From Pseudomonadota bacterium (GTDB taxonomy: Bacteria; Pseudomonadota; Alphaproteobacteria; Acetobacterales; Acetobacteraceae): DNA of 7,503 bases. Positions 6,141 through 7,503 of the stretch are shown piece after piece. The position numbers were made by a program, and so were the translations under genes. The stretch lies in NCBI GenBank assembly GCA_021845835.1, contig JAJZVE010000211.1, forward strand, positions 1-7,503, in the 5' to 3' direction. The notes under the pieces are model-generated. The model saw only the letters and a list, made by a program, of their open reading frames with translations. It did not search any database and was not told where the DNA came from. The number at the start of each line of letters is the position of its first letter. The stretch's first letter is position 1.

Positions 6141-6865
6141 GCCAGGCGTTCCACGTCCCCGCCGACGCGACCCGGCCGTTCCGCGCCGTCACGCCGGGCA
6201 CGCAGCCGCCCAACGACTTCCCGGACTACGGCAGCACGCAGAAGCGCCATCCGAAGCAGGCGCTGCTGCGCATTCCGCAGACGGTGACGGAGATCACCGG
6301 GCCGCGCTTTTCGCGCGCGCAGTACCCCGCGATCATCGACCTGACGAAGAACGGCGCGCACGCGGCGATGGGCGAGCGCATCATCGTGCGCGGGCGCGTG
6401 ACCGACGAGGACGGGCGGCCGGTGCCCGACACCATGATCGAGATCTGGCAGGCCAACGCCGCCGGCCGCTACAACCACGAGCGCGACCAGCACGACGCGC
6501 CGCTCGACCCCGATTTCAAGGGCGAGGGCCGCGTCTTCAGCGATGCCGAGGGCTGGTACGAGTTCACCTCGATCAAGCCGGGCGCCTATCCGTGGCGCAA
6601 CCACTTCAACGCCTGGCGGCCGAACCACATCCATTTCTCGCTGTTCGGGCCGGGTTTCGCCACGCGGCTGATCACGCAGATGTATTTCCCCGGCGACCCG
6701 CTGCTGGCGATCGACCCGATCTTCCATTCCGTGCCGGACGAGCAGGCGCGGCAGCGGCTGGTGGCGAAGTTCGACATCGAAATCACCCGGCCGGAATGGG
6801 CGCTGGGCTACCGCTTCGACTTCGTGCTGCGCGGGCGCGAAACGTCGGTGCTGGAGGAGGAATAG
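6137..6865 (+). CDS. pcaH: Protocatechuate 3,4-dioxygenase beta subunit
   Basis: Iron-bearing subunit of the intradiol dioxygenase that opens protocatechuate to 3-carboxy-cis,cis-muconate. At 242 residues it aligns along its length with the Pseudomonas putida beta subunit as I recall it. The Fe(III) ligands are all present: Tyr112 (GGRYRH-like AAGRYNH), Tyr151 (GAYPWRN), and His164 and His166 (WRPNHIHFS). The active-site Arg161 of WRP is also kept. Other conserved blocks are GERIIVRGRVTDEDG (79-93), EIWQANAAG (102-110), LDPDFKGEGR (123-132) and ITQMYFPGDPL (179-189). It starts within the pcaD stop (ATGA) and has an AGGGAGA ribosome site. Identity is very secure. Confidence 0.97.
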   Translation: MSQAFHVPADATRPFRAVTPGTQPPNDFPDYGSTQKRHPKQALLRIPQTVTEITGPRFSRAQYPAIIDLTKNGAHAAMGERIIVRGRVTDEDGRPVPDTMIEIWQANAAGRYNHERDQHDAPLDPDFKGEGRVFSDAEGWYEFTSIKPGAYPWRNHFNAWRPNHIHFSLFGPGFATRLITQMYFPGDPLLAIDPIFHSVPDEQARQRLVAKFDIEITRPEWALGYRFDFVLRGRETSVLEEE

Positions 6866-6867
6866 CG

Positions 6868-7389
6868 ATGCCGATCGCAACCGCGAGCCAGACCATCGGC
6901 CCCTACTGGCACCTGATCGAACATCGCGAGTTCGCCGACCTGACGCGCTTCGGTGCCGCGGGCGAGCGCATCACGCTGACCGGCCGCGTCACCGACGGCG
7001 ACGGCGCGCCGGTCGCGGACGGCTGCGTCGAACTGTGGCAGGCGAGTCCGACGGCATCGGACACGTTTCCCGGCTACGGCCGCGCGGCAACCGATGGCGA
7101 CGGGCGGTTCCGCTTCACGACGATCCGGCCGGGGCCGCTGCCGGGGCCGGGCAACGCGCAGCAGGCACCGCATGTCGCGATCAACCTGCTGGCGCGCGGG
7201 ATTCTCGGGCGGCTGGTGACGCGCGTGTATTTCCAGGACGAGGCGCTGAACGACACCGATCCCATCCTGTCGCTGATCGAGGATGCGGCGCGCCGTGCCA
7301 CGCTGATCGCACGCGCCGACGGCGCGGGGATGTGGCACATCGACATCCGCCTGCAGGGCGACGGCGAAACCGTGTTCATGGAGTTCTGA
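6868..7389 (+). CDS. pcaG: Protocatechuate 3,4-dioxygenase alpha subunit
   Basis: Partner subunit of PcaH. It shares the fold but lacks the iron ligands, and contributes residues to the substrate pocket. The N-terminal SQTIGPYWH (7-15) matches the SQTAGPY pocket segment of the P. putida alpha subunit. APHVAINLLARG (100-111), VTRVYFQDEA (118-127) and the C-terminal RLQGDGETVFMEF (161-173) are typical. At 173 residues it is shorter than the roughly 200 of P. putida. The shortening falls in the region before GERITLTG and after ELWQAS (about 60-72). Two bases separate it from pcaH, and a strong GGAGGAGG ribosome site lies within the end of pcaH. It appears intact and functional. Confidence 0.95.
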   Translation: MPIATASQTIGPYWHLIEHREFADLTRFGAAGERITLTGRVTDGDGAPVADGCVELWQASPTASDTFPGYGRAATDGDGRFRFTTIRPGPLPGPGNAQQAPHVAINLLARGILGRLVTRVYFQDEALNDTDPILSLIEDAARRATLIARADGAGMWHIDIRLQGDGETVFMEF

Positions 7390-7414
7390 TGACCATCGGT
7401 GGCGTCGGGCGATC

Positions 7415-7503
7415 ATGCCGATAAACCCCGCCGACAGCGCGATCTACGGCACGCTCTACGGCTCCGACGCCATGCGCGCGGTGTTCGACGACCATGCCGG
7501 GCT
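7415..7503 (+). CDS. pcaB: 3-carboxy-cis,cis-muconate cycloisomerase, N-terminal part (partial)
   Basis: The window ends 29 codons into this gene. The N-terminal YGTLYGSDAMRAVFDDHAG resembles the start of PcaB proteins of the fumarase/adenylosuccinate lyase superfamily, which begin with a short Leu-Phe/Tyr motif, an AMR-x-(I/V)-F segment and an Asp-rich turn. PcaB cyclises the product of PcaHG to gamma-carboxymuconolactone, so its place right after pcaG is expected. The ATG at 7415 is the only plausible start in this frame. It is 25 bases after the pcaG stop with a poor ribosome site. An ATG overlapping the pcaG stop (7389) is in another frame and hits TAA after 11 codons. The call rests on a short match plus strong context. 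Confidence 0.78.
   Translation, partial: MPINPADSAIYGTLYGSDAMRAVFDDHAG

Noticed and set aside
7389..7424. ATG overlapping the pcaG stop as a small gene or alternative pcaB start
   Set aside because: It reads only 11 codons to TAA and is out of frame with the PcaB-like sequence that starts at 7415.
1..7503. CRISPR arrays, tRNA/rRNA genes, transposases or phage genes
   Set aside because: I saw no regularly spaced repeats, no tRNA-like cloverleaf, no inverted terminal repeats and no mobile-element protein motifs. Nearly all bases are in metabolic genes.

Overview
The window is very GC-rich, with strong G/C preference at third codon positions. It reads as accessory catabolic DNA from a Gram-negative soil or plant-associated bacterium. 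A high-GC alphaproteobacterium, perhaps Rhodospirillales/Acetobacteraceae, fits the GC content and the pcaDHGB gene order, but that placement is inference.

There are two divergent operons for aromatic-acid breakdown. The leftward operon (5248 to 167, minus strand) has five tightly packed genes: a crotonase-fold enoyl-CoA hydratase, a feruloyl-CoA-synthetase-type ligase, a thiolase, an SDR 3-hydroxyacyl-CoA dehydrogenase, and a 4-hydroxybenzoyl-CoA-type hotdog thioesterase. The first two junctions are ATGA stop/start overlaps, the next is TGAATG, and the last has a 2-nt gap. The rightward operon (5355 to past 7503, plus strand) holds pcaD, pcaH, pcaG and the first 29 codons of pcaB, again with overlapping or near-overlapping junctions. 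To the left, positions 1-117 carry the Ala/Pro-rich C-terminus of an unidentified plus-strand gene that converges on the leftward operon.

Together the genes suggest one route. A hydroxycinnamic acid (p-coumarate, caffeate or ferulate) is activated to its CoA ester, hydrated, oxidised at C3 and thiolysed to an aroyl-CoA plus acetyl-CoA. The aroyl-CoA is then hydrolysed to the free hydroxybenzoate. After ring modification by enzymes outside the window, protocatechuate enters ring cleavage by PcaHG and the beta-ketoadipate pathway through PcaB and PcaD. The leftward operon contains every step of the side-chain beta-oxidation. Neither a vanillin dehydrogenase nor a hydratase-lyase is seen.

The 106-bp divergent region (5249-5354) contains an inverted repeat with 8-bp arms whose arms coincide with candidate -10 elements for both operons. 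An overlapping 14-bp perfect palindrome lies beside it. No regulator gene is present in the window, and pcaC is missing from its usual alphaproteobacterial position between pcaD and pcaH.
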